This document shows positions 38,357 to 47,642 of a stretch of 64,000 bases of DNA, piece by piece. Positions within the stretch are counted from its first letter, which is position 1; the number at the start of each line of letters is the position of its first letter. The notes below the pieces were generated by a model. That model had not been told where the DNA came from and did no database searches. It worked only from the letters and a program-made list of their open reading frames with translations. Location of the stretch: contig OY365807.1 in assembly GCA_959347315.1 (NCBI GenBank), positions 59,883,442 through 59,947,441 of the forward strand. Reading direction: 5' to 3'. The DNA is from Bimastos eiseni. Taxonomy: Eukaryota > Annelida > Clitellata > Crassiclitellata > Lumbricidae. A program made the position numbers and the translations under genes.

Positions 38357-39301
38357 TTAGTTTTTTGTGTGTTGTGTTATGTTTTGTAGAATGCGGAGTT
38401 GTGTATCCCTAGTGTAGTGTACCTGATCAGGATGTGTGAAGATGTCATGACTAGCCAAAGGTTTAACGAAGCTAAGAGGGTAAGACTTACGTAACTTAGT
38501 GTTAATGCGTGTAAGATTATCGGTCCAAGGCTGTGAGAAGGTTGGATTGATGGATACACCCACCACGGTAAGAGGTTCCACAGACTTAGTAGAGCAGGCC
38601 TCCAAGAGTAAGTTCATTGCAGGAAGTGTACGAGTAGAAAAGTCGTCGCTCTTGTGGTTGATGCCCATGGCTACGACTAGTCGTTGGATTTGGCCCATAG
38701 GCAGTCCCTTAGCAAGATCAAGAGTATTATGAAAGTTAGCCCCAGAGAAAGATTCTACCTGAAAGCCAGAGGGGATATCAGTACTGACCAAGTGCTTGAA
38801 GTTAGAGTCAGCAATGATAAGGCATTGAGTGTTTGGTTTTATTTGAATCGACCAAGAAGATTTGTCATGCGGACTGTGTTTATGAATGTATCCAGTGGTT
38901 GTGTTGGTGGTGTTAGTTTCGGAGGTTAAGGCGGGAGGAGGAGGAGGAAGCGGAGGAGAAGAAGAGGTAGGAGAGGTAAGTGAGACAACAGATGTAGAAG
39001 GTGCAAAGGATACCCGGGTTTTGGGTGATATGGTTTGTTTCTTGTGTATTGCAGTGTCAGACAGGCGGAGACGGGTTTTCCTAACAGGAGAGGGCGAGTC
39101 TGGAAGGGCGTCCTCATCATCTTCTTCTTCTTCTTCCTGCCCTTCCATCTCAAGGACCGAGAAGGGGTTGTGTGTATGTGTGTGTGTGGGTGGTGTCCGC
39201 TTAAGGCATGGCTTTTTGGCTGGGTTAGGTGGCAAACTGAAACCCTCATGCTCAGGATCGGTAGGATCAATGGGTATGATCCTACCATGCGTGGTCCCCA
39301 C
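38357..39301 (-). CDS. ORF1: SGNH-esterase-like (unit 7)
   Basis: Intact copy. Slip heptamer at 38360-38366; first in-frame ATG at 39148. Confidence 0.85.
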   Translation of the reverse strand: MGTTHGRIIPIDPTDPEHEGFSLPPNPAKKPCLKRTPPTHTHTHNPFSVLEMEGQEEEEEDDEDALPDSPSPVRKTRLRLSDTAIHKKQTISPKTRVSFAPSTSVVSLTSPTSSSPPLPPPPPALTSETNTTNTTTGYIHKHSPHDKSSWSIQIKPNTQCLIIADSNFKHLVSTDIPSGFQVESFSGANFHNTLDLAKGLPMGQIQRLVVAMGINHKSDDFSTRTLPAMNLLLEACSTKSVEPLTVVGVSINPTFSQPWTDNLTRINTKLRKSYPLSFVKPLASHDIFTHPDQVHYTRDTQLRILQNITQHTKN

Positions 39302-39375
39302 TACCTTAGCCTCACTTACGACCAGTCGTTTTAGATCTGGTTCAGTAACCTTACTACCTAGCCTATTCTTGAGCT

Positions 39376-39787
39376 AGGGTTAGGGTTAGGGTTAGGGTTA
39401 GGGTTAGGGTTAGGGTTCAAGGTCCAATCTGGTCAGGGTTAGGGTTAGGGTTAGGGTTAGGGTTAGGGTTAGGGTTAGGGTTAGGGTATAGGGGTTAGGG
39501 TTAGGGTTAGGGTTAGGGTTAGGGTTAGGGTTAGGGTTAGGGTTAGGGTTAGGGTTAGGGTTAGGGTTAGGGTATAGGGGTTGGGGTTAGGGTTAGGGTT
39601 AGGGTTAGGGTTAGGGTTAGGGTTAGGGTTAGGGTTAGGGTATAGGGGTTGGGGTTAGGGTTAGGGTTAGGGTTAGGGTTAGGGTTAGGGTTAGGGTTAG
39701 GGTAGGGTTAGGGTTAGGGTTAGGGTTAGGGTTAGGGTTAGGGTTAGGGTTAGGGTTAGTGTTAGGGTTAGGGTTAGGGTTAGTTAG
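39376..39787 (+). repeat. Telomeric spacer 7 (412 bp, three TATAGGGG)
   Basis: Returns to the three-TATAGGGG pattern (near 39486, 39572 and 39640), with the same total length as spacer 1, six units earlier. Confidence 0.95.
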
Positions 39788-39846
39788 ATTGAAAAAAAAT
39801 AATAACGATACGATATTATTTGTTGAGCACTGGCACAATTTGTTCT

Positions 39847-42012
39847 TCATATCATCTGGCGCAGGTTGATTCCGTTGGGCTGGCAGGTCATCAGGATTCG
39901 ACGCCAGCAGGATGCCATGAGTCTCAGTTTGTCGTCGATTCTGGTGGGATGGTTCCTGAAAGTAGAAAGCTCACCGGCAGTAACTTCTTCTATTGGCGTT
40001 ATTGACAGATTATTTATTGAGTGATCGGGTAGGTTGAAATGGTTACCTATAGGTGTGTTTGTGTGATTTAGAATTTCAGATGTGTAATCAATAAGTGTTT
40101 CTGATATTTTTATGCGGGTGCTATTGACATATTGTTTGTTACACAGGTTGCATGTAATGACAAAAACTACATTTTTGCTATTACAATCCAGTGTTTTAGT
40201 TATTTTGTGTTGTCTGCGTGTATATGTGCTTGTGAATTCTTTGGTGACGTTTATGTGTTTGCAGGCGTTGCACGAGTTTGAGTTGCATTTTTTAGACCCC
40301 CCCTGTTTGTTAATATTATTGGTAGTGTTTTTAGTTTTCGGAGGTGCCAAGAGTTCGCCTAAATTCCTATTCCTCGAAAATGCTGCTATGACCCGATGGT
40401 TGTTAGAGTTTTGTTGCTGTTGTAATAGTTTTTTCCATTCGTATACTAGTCTTATTGAGAGCGGATTGTAAGGTATTATGATTGGTAGTATTTGTTTGTT
40501 AGTAGGTGCGTTTCTTAGTTCATATTCAGCCCATATGTTTCGTTTACTTTGTCTAAGTAGTCTGTGATTATATCCTCGTTGTTTGAGACTGTGAAAGAGT
40601 ATGTGGCAGGAGTTGTCGTAGTCGATTTTAAATGAAGATAACCTTTTAAACCTTAGTAGTTGTGATTTAAGAATGCCCGTAAATGTGTGTTTTGGGTGAA
40701 ATGATGAATGGTGCAGCAGCTGGTGTGTGTCTGTTTCCTTAAAGTATACCTTAGTTTGTAATGTTGTCATGCCGTTTTCTGTATGTTTGAATATTGTCGT
40801 ATCTAAGAAGTTGATTTCCGTGTTGTGGTGTGTAAGAGTGATTGTAATGTCTGGTATTATTGAGTTAAGGAAGTTTTCATATTGTTTTAGTTCTTCTATT
40901 GTACCGGGCCATATGAAAAAAATGTCATCGAGAAATCTAAAGAAGTCAATGGGTTTTATGTGAAAATCGGTGCAGGCTTGTCTGTCAAATTCTATTAAGT
41001 AAATGTTGGCCAGATTAGGAGCGAATGATTTACCCATAGCTGTCCCGAATATCTGTAAGAAGAAGTTGTGGCAGAAAGAGAAGTCATTGTTTTTCATTGC
41101 AATTTCAAGTAGTTCCAATAGCTCTTCGTCAGGTCGTTTATGATCAGGATACTTGGAGAAGAAGTCCTTGACATTATTGAGGGTGCGGTCAATATTCATG
41201 TTTGTGTACAGAGAAGTTATGTCACCTGTTACTAGTATGTGTTGGGCGTTAATTTTGCGGTTTCTAATTTTTCTAACGAAGTCATATGTATCTTTAATGT
41301 ATGATGGGTGTTTGTTTGCAAGAGGTTTTAAGAATGAGTCTATGTAATCGCTAATCCTACGTGATTCGGTGCCACAATCACCTACTATGGGGCGTCCTTC
41401 TGGCATGTCTGGGAGTGTCCATTTGTTTATGGGTTTATGTATTTTTGGAAGAAGGTAGAATTTTCTGTCGTTATCTGTACTTTTAGCGCTAAGATAGTCA
41501 TATTGCCTAGTGTTAATGTAGTTTTTTTCAAGGAGGTTGTCTAGAATGTCATTAATTTTCTGTATGGTTTGCTCTTTAAGAGGCACTTTTATCGGATTAT
41601 AATACTTGGTATTTTTTAGTTGTCTATCTACTTCTGTAATGTAAGAGGTTTTGTTTATTACACAAACCATGCCGCCCTTATCTGCAGGTTTTATCAGTAT
41701 GTTTTCATTGTTACGTAGCTTAGTTATGCATTGTTTTTGTGTGTGAGTTATGTTTTCATGTTTATTTTTAAAATAATATGAATTATTCCTTATTGGGTAT
41801 TCGTGCAAAATAATTTCTGTAGTTTCCTGTATCTGGGTGATTAGTTGTTCAGCTGCTAATGATAAATCTTCGTCTTCAGGTGCCCAGGTGCTCGGGTCCA
41901 TAAATTGCTTGTCAATTTTATTATGTGTCTGGTTGTCATCGCCAAAGTAATCTCTTAGTTTAATAAGTCTAATTAACCTGTGTTGTGCTTTTTCTACCTG
42001 TGTGATATGCAT
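39847..42012 (-). CDS. ORF2: PLE reverse transcriptase, degenerate GIY-YIG (unit 8)
   Basis: Intact 721-codon copy. Extension in the -1 frame from 42258 to 42013. Confidence 0.95.
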   Translation of the reverse strand: MHITQVEKAQHRLIRLIKLRDYFGDDNQTHNKIDKQFMDPSTWAPEDEDLSLAAEQLITQIQETTEIILHEYPIRNNSYYFKNKHENITHTQKQCITKLRNNENILIKPADKGGMVCVINKTSYITEVDRQLKNTKYYNPIKVPLKEQTIQKINDILDNLLEKNYINTRQYDYLSAKSTDNDRKFYLLPKIHKPINKWTLPDMPEGRPIVGDCGTESRRISDYIDSFLKPLANKHPSYIKDTYDFVRKIRNRKINAQHILVTGDITSLYTNMNIDRTLNNVKDFFSKYPDHKRPDEELLELLEIAMKNNDFSFCHNFFLQIFGTAMGKSFAPNLANIYLIEFDRQACTDFHIKPIDFFRFLDDIFFIWPGTIEELKQYENFLNSIIPDITITLTHHNTEINFLDTTIFKHTENGMTTLQTKVYFKETDTHQLLHHSSFHPKHTFTGILKSQLLRFKRLSSFKIDYDNSCHILFHSLKQRGYNHRLLRQSKRNIWAEYELRNAPTNKQILPIIIPYNPLSIRLVYEWKKLLQQQQNSNNHRVIAAFSRNRNLGELLAPPKTKNTTNNINKQGGSKKCNSNSCNACKHINVTKEFTSTYTRRQHKITKTLDCNSKNVVFVITCNLCNKQYVNSTRIKISETLIDYTSEILNHTNTPIGNHFNLPDHSINNLSITPIEEVTAGELSTFRNHPTRIDDKLRLMASCWRRILMTCQPNGINLRQMI

Positions 42013-42254
42013 TTTGTTGACTGTGGGTATGAATGAGAGTCCCAGGTCCAGTAAGTTAGTTTCAACTGTATTAAGTGTATATTTGGATAGGTTAAGTGTG
42101 TAGTTTGTACGTGCAAATGTTGGGTTAGGGTTAGGGTTAGGGTTAGTATTAGGGTTAGGGTTAGTATTAGGGTTAGTATAGTCAATAGGGTTTTGTTCTA
42201 GTGCCCTAGATTTTGGTGTATTCTTGAATGCGTCTTTGTGTTGAGTTGAGTGTA

Positions 42255-43199
42255 TTAGTTTTTTGTGTGTTGTGTTATGTTTTGTAGAATGCGGAGTTGT
42301 GTATCCCTAGTGTAGTGTACCTGATCAGGATGTGTGAAGATGTCATGACTAGCCAAAGGTTTAACGAAGCTAAGAGGGTAAGACTTACGTAACTTAGTGT
42401 TAATGCGTGTAAGATTATCGGTCCAAGGCTGTGAGAAGGTTGGATTGATGGATACACCCACCACGGTAAGAGGTTCCACAGACTTAGTAGAGCAGGCCTC
42501 CAAGAGTAAGTTCATTGCAGGAAGTGTACGAGTAGAAAAGTCGTCGCTCTTGTGGTTGATGCCCATGGCTACGACTAGTCGTTGGATTTGGCCCATAGGC
42601 AGTCCCTTAGCAAGATCAAGAGTATTATGAAAGTTAGCCCCAGAGAAAGATTCTACCTGAAAGCCAGAGGGGATATCAGTACTGACCAAGTGCTTGAAGT
42701 TAGAGTCAGCAATGATAAGGCATTGAGTGTTTGGTTTTATTTGAATCGACCAAGAAGATTTGTCATGCGGACTGTGTTTATGAATGTATCCAGTGGTTGT
42801 GTTGGTGGTGTTAGTTTCGGAGGTTAAGGCGGGAGGAGGAGGAGGAAGCGGAGGAGAAGAAGAGGTAGGAGAGGTAAGTGAGACAACAGATGTAGAAGGT
42901 GCAAAGGATACCCGGGTTTTGGGTGATATGGTTTGTTTCTTGTGTATTGCAGTGTCAGACAGGCGGAGACGGGTTTTCCTAACAGGAGAGGGCGAGTCTG
43001 GAAGGGCGTCCTCATCATCTTCTTCTTCTTCTTCCTGCCCTTCCATCTCAAGGACCGAGAAGGGGTTGTGTGTATGTGTGTGTGTGGGTGGTGTCCGCTT
43101 AAGGCATGGCTTTTTGGCTGGGTTAGGTGGCAAACTGAAACCCTCATGCTCAGGATCGGTAGGATCAATGGGTATGATCCTACCATGCGTGGTCCCCAC
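42255..43199 (-). CDS. ORF1: SGNH-esterase-like (unit 8)
   Basis: Intact copy. Slip heptamer at 42258-42264; first in-frame ATG at 43046. Confidence 0.85.
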   Translation of the reverse strand: MGTTHGRIIPIDPTDPEHEGFSLPPNPAKKPCLKRTPPTHTHTHNPFSVLEMEGQEEEEEDDEDALPDSPSPVRKTRLRLSDTAIHKKQTISPKTRVSFAPSTSVVSLTSPTSSSPPLPPPPPALTSETNTTNTTTGYIHKHSPHDKSSWSIQIKPNTQCLIIADSNFKHLVSTDIPSGFQVESFSGANFHNTLDLAKGLPMGQIQRLVVAMGINHKSDDFSTRTLPAMNLLLEACSTKSVEPLTVVGVSINPTFSQPWTDNLTRINTKLRKSYPLSFVKPLASHDIFTHPDQVHYTRDTQLRILQNITQHTKN

Positions 43200-43273
43200 T
43201 ACCTTAGCCTCACTTACGACCAGTCGTTTTAGATCTGGTTCAGTAACCTTACTACCTAGCCTATTCTTGAGCT

Positions 43274-43691
43274 AGGGTTAGGGTTAGGGTTAGGGTTAGG
43301 GTTAGGGTTAGGGTTCAAGGTCCAATCTGGTCAGGGTTAGGGTTAGGGTTAGGGTTAGGGTTAGGGTTAGGGTTAGGGTTAGGGTATAGGGGTTAGGGTT
43401 AGGGTTAGGGTTAGGGTTAGGGTTAGGGTTAGGGTTAGGGTTAGGGTTAGGGTTAGGGTTAGGGTTAGGGTATAGGGGTTGGGGTTAGGGTTAGGGTTAG
43501 GGTTAGGGTTAGGGTTAGGGTTAGGGTTAGGGTTAGGGTTAGGGTATAGGGGTTGGGGTTAGGGTTAGGGTTAGGGTTAGGGTTAGGGTTAGGGTTAGGG
43601 TTAGGGTAGGGTTAGGGTTAGGGTTAGGGTTAGGGTTAGGGTTAGGGTTAGGGTTAGGGTTAGTGTTAGGGTTAGGGTTAGGGTTAGTTAG
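43274..43691 (+). repeat. Telomeric spacer 8 (418 bp, three TATAGGGG)
   Basis: TATAGGGG near 43384, 43470 and 43544. Differs from spacer 7 by one hexamer in total length. Confidence 0.95.
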
Positions 43692-43750
43692 ATTGAAAAA
43701 AAATAATAACGATACGATATTATTTGTTGAGCACTGGCACAATTTGTTCT

Positions 43751-45916
43751 TCATATCATCTGGCGCAGGTTGATTCCGTTGGGCTGGCAGGTCATCAGGA
43801 TTCGACGCCAGCAGGATGCCATGAGTCTCAGTTTGTCGTCGATTCTGGTGGGATGGTTCCTGAAAGTAGAAAGCTCACCGGCAGTAACTTCTTCTATTGG
43901 CGTTATTGACAGATTATTTATTGAGTGATCGGGTAGGTTGAAATGGTTACCTATAGGTGTGTTTGTGTGATTTAGAATTTCAGATGTGTAATCAATAAGT
44001 GTTTCTGATATTTTTATGCGGGTGCTATTGACATATTGTTTGTTACACAGGTTGCATGTAATGACAAAAACTACATTTTTGCTATTACAATCCAGTGTTT
44101 TAGTTATTTTGTGTTGTCTGCGTGTATATGTGCTTGTGAATTCTTTGGTGACGTTTATGTGTTTGCAGGCGTTGCACGAGTTTGAGTTGCATTTTTTAGA
44201 CCCCCCCTGTTTGTTAATATTATTGGTAGTGTTTTTAGTTTTCGGAGGTGCCAAGAGTTCGCCTAAATTCCTATTCCTCGAAAATGCTGCTATGACCCGA
44301 TGGTTGTTAGAGTTTTGTTGCTGTTGTAATAGTTTTTTCCATTCGTATACTAGTCTTATTGAGAGCGGATTGTAAGGTATTATGATTGGTAGTATTTGTT
44401 TGTTAGTAGGTGCGTTTCTTAGTTCATATTCAGCCCATATGTTTCGTTTACTTTGTCTAAGTAGTCTGTGATTATATCCTCGTTGTTTGAGACTGTGAAA
44501 GAGTATGTGGCAGGAGTTGTCGTAGTCGATTTTAAATGAAGATAACCTTTTAAACCTTAGTAGTTGTGATTTAAGAATGCCCGTAAATGTGTGTTTTGGG
44601 TGAAATGATGAATGGTGCAGCAGCTGGTGTGTGTCTGTTTCCTTAAAGTATACCTTAGTTTGTAATGTTGTCATGCCGTTTTCTGTATGTTTGAATATTG
44701 TCGTATCTAAGAAGTTGATTTCCGTGTTGTGGTGTGTAAGAGTGATTGTAATGTCTGGTATTATTGAGTTAAGGAAGTTTTCATATTGTTTTAGTTCTTC
44801 TATTGTACCGGGCCATATGAAAAAAATGTCATCGAGAAATCTAAAGAAGTCAATGGGTTTTATGTGAAAATCGGTGCAGGCTTGTCTGTCAAATTCTATT
44901 AAGTAAATGTTGGCCAGATTAGGAGCGAATGATTTACCCATAGCTGTCCCGAATATCTGTAAGAAGAAGTTGTGGCAGAAAGAGAAGTCATTGTTTTTCA
45001 TTGCAATTTCAAGTAGTTCCAATAGCTCTTCGTCAGGTCGTTTATGATCAGGATACTTGGAGAAGAAGTCCTTGACATTATTGAGGGTGCGGTCAATATT
45101 CATGTTTGTGTACAGAGAAGTTATGTCACCTGTTACTAGTATGTGTTGGGCGTTAATTTTGCGGTTTCTAATTTTTCTAACGAAGTCATATGTATCTTTA
45201 ATGTATGATGGGTGTTTGTTTGCAAGAGGTTTTAAGAATGAGTCTATGTAATCGCTAATCCTACGTGATTCGGTGCCACAATCACCTACTATGGGGCGTC
45301 CTTCTGGCATGTCTGGGAGTGTCCATTTGTTTATGGGTTTATGTATTTTTGGAAGAAGGTAGAATTTTCTGTCGTTATCTGTACTTTTAGCGCTAAGATA
45401 GTCATATTGCCTAGTGTTAATGTAGTTTTTTTCAAGGAGGTTGTCTAGAATGTCATTAATTTTCTGTATGGTTTGCTCTTTAAGAGGCACTTTTATCGGA
45501 TTATAATACTTGGTATTTTTTAGTTGTCTATCTACTTCTGTAATGTAAGAGGTTTTGTTTATTACACAAACCATGCCGCCCTTATCTGCAGGTTTTATCA
45601 GTATGTTTTCATTGTTACGTAGCTTAGTTATGCATTGTTTTTGTGTGTGAGTTATGTTTTCATGTTTATTTTTAAAATAATATGAATTATTCCTTATTGG
45701 GTATTCGTGCAAAATAATTTCTGTAGTTTCCTGTATCTGGGTGATTAGTTGTTCAGCTGCTAATGATAAATCTTCGTCTTCAGGTGCCCAGGTGCTCGGG
45801 TCCATAAATTGCTTGTCAATTTTATTATGTGTCTGGTTGTCATCGCCAAAGTAATCTCTTAGTTTAATAAGTCTAATTAACCTGTGTTGTGCTTTTTCTA
45901 CCTGTGTGATATGCAT
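43751..45916 (-). CDS. ORF2: PLE reverse transcriptase, degenerate GIY-YIG (unit 9)
   Basis: Intact 721-codon copy. Extension in the -1 frame from 46162 to 45917. Confidence 0.95.
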   Translation of the reverse strand: MHITQVEKAQHRLIRLIKLRDYFGDDNQTHNKIDKQFMDPSTWAPEDEDLSLAAEQLITQIQETTEIILHEYPIRNNSYYFKNKHENITHTQKQCITKLRNNENILIKPADKGGMVCVINKTSYITEVDRQLKNTKYYNPIKVPLKEQTIQKINDILDNLLEKNYINTRQYDYLSAKSTDNDRKFYLLPKIHKPINKWTLPDMPEGRPIVGDCGTESRRISDYIDSFLKPLANKHPSYIKDTYDFVRKIRNRKINAQHILVTGDITSLYTNMNIDRTLNNVKDFFSKYPDHKRPDEELLELLEIAMKNNDFSFCHNFFLQIFGTAMGKSFAPNLANIYLIEFDRQACTDFHIKPIDFFRFLDDIFFIWPGTIEELKQYENFLNSIIPDITITLTHHNTEINFLDTTIFKHTENGMTTLQTKVYFKETDTHQLLHHSSFHPKHTFTGILKSQLLRFKRLSSFKIDYDNSCHILFHSLKQRGYNHRLLRQSKRNIWAEYELRNAPTNKQILPIIIPYNPLSIRLVYEWKKLLQQQQNSNNHRVIAAFSRNRNLGELLAPPKTKNTTNNINKQGGSKKCNSNSCNACKHINVTKEFTSTYTRRQHKITKTLDCNSKNVVFVITCNLCNKQYVNSTRIKISETLIDYTSEILNHTNTPIGNHFNLPDHSINNLSITPIEEVTAGELSTFRNHPTRIDDKLRLMASCWRRILMTCQPNGINLRQMI

Positions 45917-46158
45917 TTTGTTGACTGTGGGTATGAATGAGAGTCCCAGGTCCAGTAAGTTAGTTTCAACTGTATTAAGTGTATATTTGGATAGGTTAAG
46001 TGTGTAGTTTGTACGTGCAAATGTTGGGTTAGGGTTAGGGTTAGGGTTAGTATTAGGGTTAGGGTTAGTATTAGGGTTAGTATAGTCAATAGGGTTTTGT
46101 TCTAGTGCCCTAGATTTTGGTGTATTCTTGAATGCGTCTTTGTGTTGAGTTGAGTGTA

Positions 46159-47103
46159 TTAGTTTTTTGTGTGTTGTGTTATGTTTTGTAGAATGCGGAG
46201 TTGTGTATCCCTAGTGTAGTGTACCTGATCAGGATGTGTGAAGATGTCATGACTAGCCAAAGGTTTAACGAAGCTAAGAGGGTAAGACTTACGTAACTTA
46301 GTGTTAATGCGTGTAAGATTATCGGTCCAAGGCTGTGAGAAGGTTGGATTGATGGATACACCCACCACGGTAAGAGGTTCCACAGACTTAGTAGAGCAGG
46401 CCTCCAAGAGTAAGTTCATTGCAGGAAGTGTACGAGTAGAAAAGTCGTCGCTCTTGTGGTTGATGCCCATGGCTACGACTAGTCGTTGGATTTGGCCCAT
46501 AGGCAGTCCCTTAGCAAGATCAAGAGTATTATGAAAGTTAGCCCCAGAGAAAGATTCTACCTGAAAGCCAGAGGGGATATCAGTACTGACCAAGTGCTTG
46601 AAGTTAGAGTCAGCAATGATAAGGCATTGAGTGTTTGGTTTTATTTGAATCGACCAAGAAGATTTGTCATGCGGACTGTGTTTATGAATGTATCCAGTGG
46701 TTGTGTTGGTGGTGTTAGTTTCGGAGGTTAAGGCGGGAGGAGGAGGAGGAAGCGGAGGAGAAGAAGAGGTAGGAGAGGTAAGTGAGACAACAGATGTAGA
46801 AGGTGCAAAGGATACCCGGGTTTTGGGTGATATGGTTTGTTTCTTGTGTATTGCAGTGTCAGACAGGCGGAGACGGGTTTTCCTAACAGGAGAGGGCGAG
46901 TCTGGAAGGGCGTCCTCATCATCTTCTTCTTCTTCTTCCTGCCCTTCCATCTCAAGGACCGAGAAGGGGTTGTGTGTATGTGTGTGTGTGGGTGGTGTCC
47001 GCTTAAGGCATGGCTTTTTGGCTGGGTTAGGTGGCAAACTGAAACCCTCATGCTCAGGATCGGTAGGATCAATGGGTATGATCCTACCATGCGTGGTCCC
47101 CAC
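46159..47103 (-). CDS. ORF1: SGNH-esterase-like (unit 9)
   Basis: Intact copy. Slip heptamer at 46162-46168; first in-frame ATG at 46950. Confidence 0.85.
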   Translation of the reverse strand: MGTTHGRIIPIDPTDPEHEGFSLPPNPAKKPCLKRTPPTHTHTHNPFSVLEMEGQEEEEEDDEDALPDSPSPVRKTRLRLSDTAIHKKQTISPKTRVSFAPSTSVVSLTSPTSSSPPLPPPPPALTSETNTTNTTTGYIHKHSPHDKSSWSIQIKPNTQCLIIADSNFKHLVSTDIPSGFQVESFSGANFHNTLDLAKGLPMGQIQRLVVAMGINHKSDDFSTRTLPAMNLLLEACSTKSVEPLTVVGVSINPTFSQPWTDNLTRINTKLRKSYPLSFVKPLASHDIFTHPDQVHYTRDTQLRILQNITQHTKN

Positions 47104-47177
47104 TACCTTAGCCTCACTTACGACCAGTCGTTTTAGATCTGGTTCAGTAACCTTACTACCTAGCCTATTCTTGAGCT

Positions 47178-47583
47178 AGGGTTAGGGTTAGGGTTAGGGT
47201 TAGGGTTAGGGTTCAAGGTCCAATCTGGTCAGGGTTAGGGTTAGGGTTAGGGTTAGGGTTAGGGTTAGGGTTAGGGTTAGGGTTAGGGTTAGGGTATAGG
47301 GGTTAGGGTTAGGGTTAGGGTTAGGGTTAGGGTTAGGGTTAGGGTTAGGGTTAGGGTTAGGGTATAGGGGTTGGGGTTAGGGTTAGGGTTAGGGTTAGGG
47401 TTAGGGTTAGGGTTAGGGTTAGGGTTAGGGTTAGGGTTAGGGTATAGGGGTTGGGGTTAGGGTTAGGGTTAGGGTTAGGGTTAGGGTTAGGGTTAGGGTT
47501 AGGGTAGGGTTAGGGTTAGGGTTAGGGTTAGGGTTAGGGTTAGGGTTAGGGTTAGTGTTAGGGTTAGGGTTAGGGTTAGTTAG
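47178..47583 (+). repeat. Telomeric spacer 9 (406 bp, three TATAGGGG)
   Basis: TATAGGGG near 47294, 47362 and 47442; hexamer counts between them differ from neighbouring spacers. Confidence 0.95.
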
Positions 47584-47642
47584 ATTGAAAAAAAATAATA
47601 ACGATACGATATTATTTGTTGAGCACTGGCACAATTTGTTCT

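Larger units (their letters stand above)
35890..39375 (-). mobile_element. Telomeric PLE unit 7 (core)
   Basis: Full-length core, 3912 bp after unit 6. Confidence 0.93.
39788..43273 (-). mobile_element. Telomeric PLE unit 8 (core)
   Basis: Full-length core, 3898 bp after unit 7. Confidence 0.93.
43692..47177 (-). mobile_element. Telomeric PLE unit 9 (core)
   Basis: Full-length core, 3904 bp after unit 8. Confidence 0.93.
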